The notes under the pieces were generated by a model. That model made no database searches and was not told the origin of the DNA. It worked only from the letters and a program-made list of their open reading frames with translations. Shown here piece after piece: positions 62,664 through 64,000 of a stretch of 64,000 nucleotides of DNA. Each line of letters opens with the position of its first letter. The first letter of the stretch is position 1. This stretch comes from Balneola sp. (lineage in GTDB: Bacteria; Bacteroidota; Rhodothermia; Balneolales; Balneolaceae): contig RHLJ01000001.1 in the NCBI GenBank assembly GCA_003712055.1, forward strand, positions 372,001-436,000, in the 5' to 3' direction. Made by a program: the position numbers and the translations under genes.

Positions 62664-63933
62664 TACTTATCACCTCATCTAAGAGTTCTGCAAGTTGTTT
62701 CGAAGTATGTAGTGCAGAAAATTTAATAACAGCTTTTACCTCTGTTTTAACTGAAAAAGAGATCTTCTCTCCTTTTTGTAAAGCTTCGACCGATTTAATT
62801 AATAGGTCAGCAGCTTCAACTAATCTATCTTTAGAAAACTGCACTCCCCTACCTGTCTCTTCTAAAATAGTCGCAATTTCATCGTTTTGAACAAGAGAAA
62901 GAATGGGCCTATTGGATACTAGGTAGTCTAATAACTTGGCAGGTACAATCTCTTTTCTATCGGGATGTGTGCTTAATAATAGGATATCGGCATTTGCAAT
63001 TTCTTTCTGAACTAATTCGAAGGGAACTTTATCCCTTACAATAAAACGATCATGAACACCGGCTTCGATTGCTGCATCTAAATCTTCTCCTGATAACTCA
63101 GCGTAGGAATGAATATTGATATACTTAAGTACTTCTGGATTTTTTTCTTTTACAATAGCCAAGACCTCAATAATTAAAGAGGCTGTAGACAATTCCCGAA
63201 AACTTCCCATAAAGAAAACCTCCAAATTCTTAGAAAGAATTGCAGGTATTGACTGATAGGGCTGCCCTTGAAAGCTATTATAAATGGTAGTAGTTCTTCC
63301 CTTTAGTTTAGGGTATTCGTTGAGATAGAGCTTCTCTGTTTTCTTTGCCGTAAATGTCATGTAATCCGCTTTCCTAACCATCCAGGCTTCAGCCCTTTTC
63401 TCAATGTTGCGGGCAAAAAATCCTTTTTTAGGGAACCTCACTTTGCATAATGTCCATGGATCTCTGAAGTCTGCTACCCAGGGCAGTTTTAATTTCTTTG
63501 CTATTTTTCCGGCTATATACCCTCCAGACCAAGGATCAGAAGTAGTCCAAACTACATCGGGTTTAACTTCTTCGATGACCGATTTGATCTCACCCTTCAT
63601 AGCCCAAAAAAATGGCAACCACGTATCTACAGGGAAATTTGAATCTATCCAATCCGCAAATGAATTGTTCTTTTTCTTTTTGACTTCGTTTGCTGACTTC
63701 GGGCTTTTGTTATCCTTGTAGGTTCTATCTATCGGAGATCTGAGTTTAAAGATCGGAATATCTTTTAGCTCCTCTTGTTCGTTTTTTGTCAGTTCAGAGC
63801 TCGAGTCATCAATGCATAGTACAGATGGTTCCCATCCATACTTCTTTAAATGTATTGCAAATTTATAAGGCCTAAGTGATCCAACCCTCCTTCTGGGGAC
63901 GAAATATGGGGCTATTATAAGTACGCGCTTCAA
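62656..63933 (-). CDS. Glycosyltransferase family 4-like protein
   Basis: A 425-residue GT-B glycosyltransferase. The N-terminal domain starts MKRVLIIAPYFVPRRRVGSLRPYKFAIHLKKYG and contains VWTTSDPWSGGYIAGKIAKKLKLPWVADFRDPW, typical of GT4 enzymes of surface polysaccharide loci. The C-terminal domain carries the nucleotide-sugar block ADILLLSTHPDRKEIVPAKLLDYLVSNRPIL, a variant of the E-x7-E motif. It is coupled to the flippase gene and is probably part of a larger cluster continuing past the right edge. Confidence 0.9.
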   Translation of the reverse strand: MKRVLIIAPYFVPRRRVGSLRPYKFAIHLKKYGWEPSVLCIDDSSSELTKNEQEELKDIPIFKLRSPIDRTYKDNKSPKSANEVKKKKNNSFADWIDSNFPVDTWLPFFWAMKGEIKSVIEEVKPDVVWTTSDPWSGGYIAGKIAKKLKLPWVADFRDPWTLCKVRFPKKGFFARNIEKRAEAWMVRKADYMTFTAKKTEKLYLNEYPKLKGRTTTIYNSFQGQPYQSIPAILSKNLEVFFMGSFRELSTASLIIEVLAIVKEKNPEVLKYINIHSYAELSGEDLDAAIEAGVHDRFIVRDKVPFELVQKEIANADILLLSTHPDRKEIVPAKLLDYLVSNRPILSLVQNDEIATILEETGRGVQFSKDRLVEAADLLIKSVEALQKGEKISFSVKTEVKAVIKFSALHTSKQLAELLDEVISNE

Positions 63934-64000
63934 AACAGGGTCTCTTTACCCTAATGACTTAACTAGTGGCCTGTTCCTGCACTTCATGAGGTGCAGAGTT

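Noticed and set aside
63934-64000. 3' end of another minus-strand gene upstream of the glycosyltransferase
   Set aside because: Two frames remain open from the edge for 13 to 17 codons, so no frame can be chosen.
1-64000. tRNA or rRNA genes, CRISPR array, insertion sequence or replication origin
   Set aside because: I found no cloverleaf-like sequence, no regularly spaced short repeats, no transposase frame and no cluster of origin-type boxes on reading the intergenic gaps. A dedicated scan could still find a missed tRNA.

Overview
The window reads as chromosomal DNA of a member of the Bacteroidota/Balneolota group (FCB bacteria), most plausibly a marine Balneolaceae-like organism. That placement is an inference. 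It rests on a sensor kinase with a two-component-type propeller, VGIGT-repeat surface proteins with the typical C-terminal coiled coil, a BshC bacillithiol enzyme, a DUF151 nuclease with a UVR tail, a DUF5117-type metalloprotease, A+T-rich intergenic DNA, few obvious Shine-Dalgarno sites, and several TTG or GTG starts. I see no rRNA, tRNA, CRISPR array, prophage or transposase gene.

Layout. 1-2.06 kb: two tandem serine hydrolases; the first is cut by the window edge and the second has a T9 tract that breaks its signal peptide reading frame. 2.07-12.6 kb (minus strand): a housekeeping block. It holds the compact operon aroE-pgeF-dxr-rseP-psd-pssA, an SRPBCC protein, tmk, a PspC protein, 5-formyl-THF cyclo-ligase, bshC and a bifunctional nuclease. 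12.6-16.1 kb: a divergent region with two strong hairpins, a collagen-like lipoprotein, and an RDD protein-cupin-outer-membrane barrel group. 16.1-20.8 kb (minus): queD-queE-SDR and a five-gene operon (phosphopantetheinyl transferase, DUF2520 dehydrogenase-like protein, alkyltransferase-like protein, two thioredoxin-fold proteins). 20.9-24.2 kb: lysS and a LolC/E-type permease, followed by two kinds of dispersed palindromic repeat. 24.2-28.4 kb (minus): a propeller sensor kinase, its response regulator and a small unknown gene. 28.7-32.5 kb: alanine dehydrogenase and a zinc metalloprotease.

32.9-41.5 kb: a three-gene unit of a membrane histidine kinase, a FecR-like secreted protein, and a 1571-residue protein with about 12 PKD/Ig-like repeats. 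This is the most distinctive multi-gene system here. 41.8-47.9 kb: TrkA-TrkH potassium uptake, then gluconokinase, 6-phosphogluconate dehydrogenase and a gluconate permease, all closely spaced or overlapping. 48.0-49.4 kb: an MFS transporter.

49.4-55.5 kb is a mosaic accessory region. Two paralogous VGIGT surface-protein genes share promoter, leader, C-terminal module and terminator. A DJ-1/SDR/LysR cassette lies between them. A third copy of the terminator-promoter module now fronts a cyclic-phosphate-processing receiver (cREC) gene and a conserved companion. 55.5-64 kb: an MMPL exporter with a DUF3047 protein, an HTTM-like membrane protein with a small partner and a membrane-anchored methyltransferase, and a flippase-glycosyltransferase pair that starts a surface-polysaccharide region running off the right edge.
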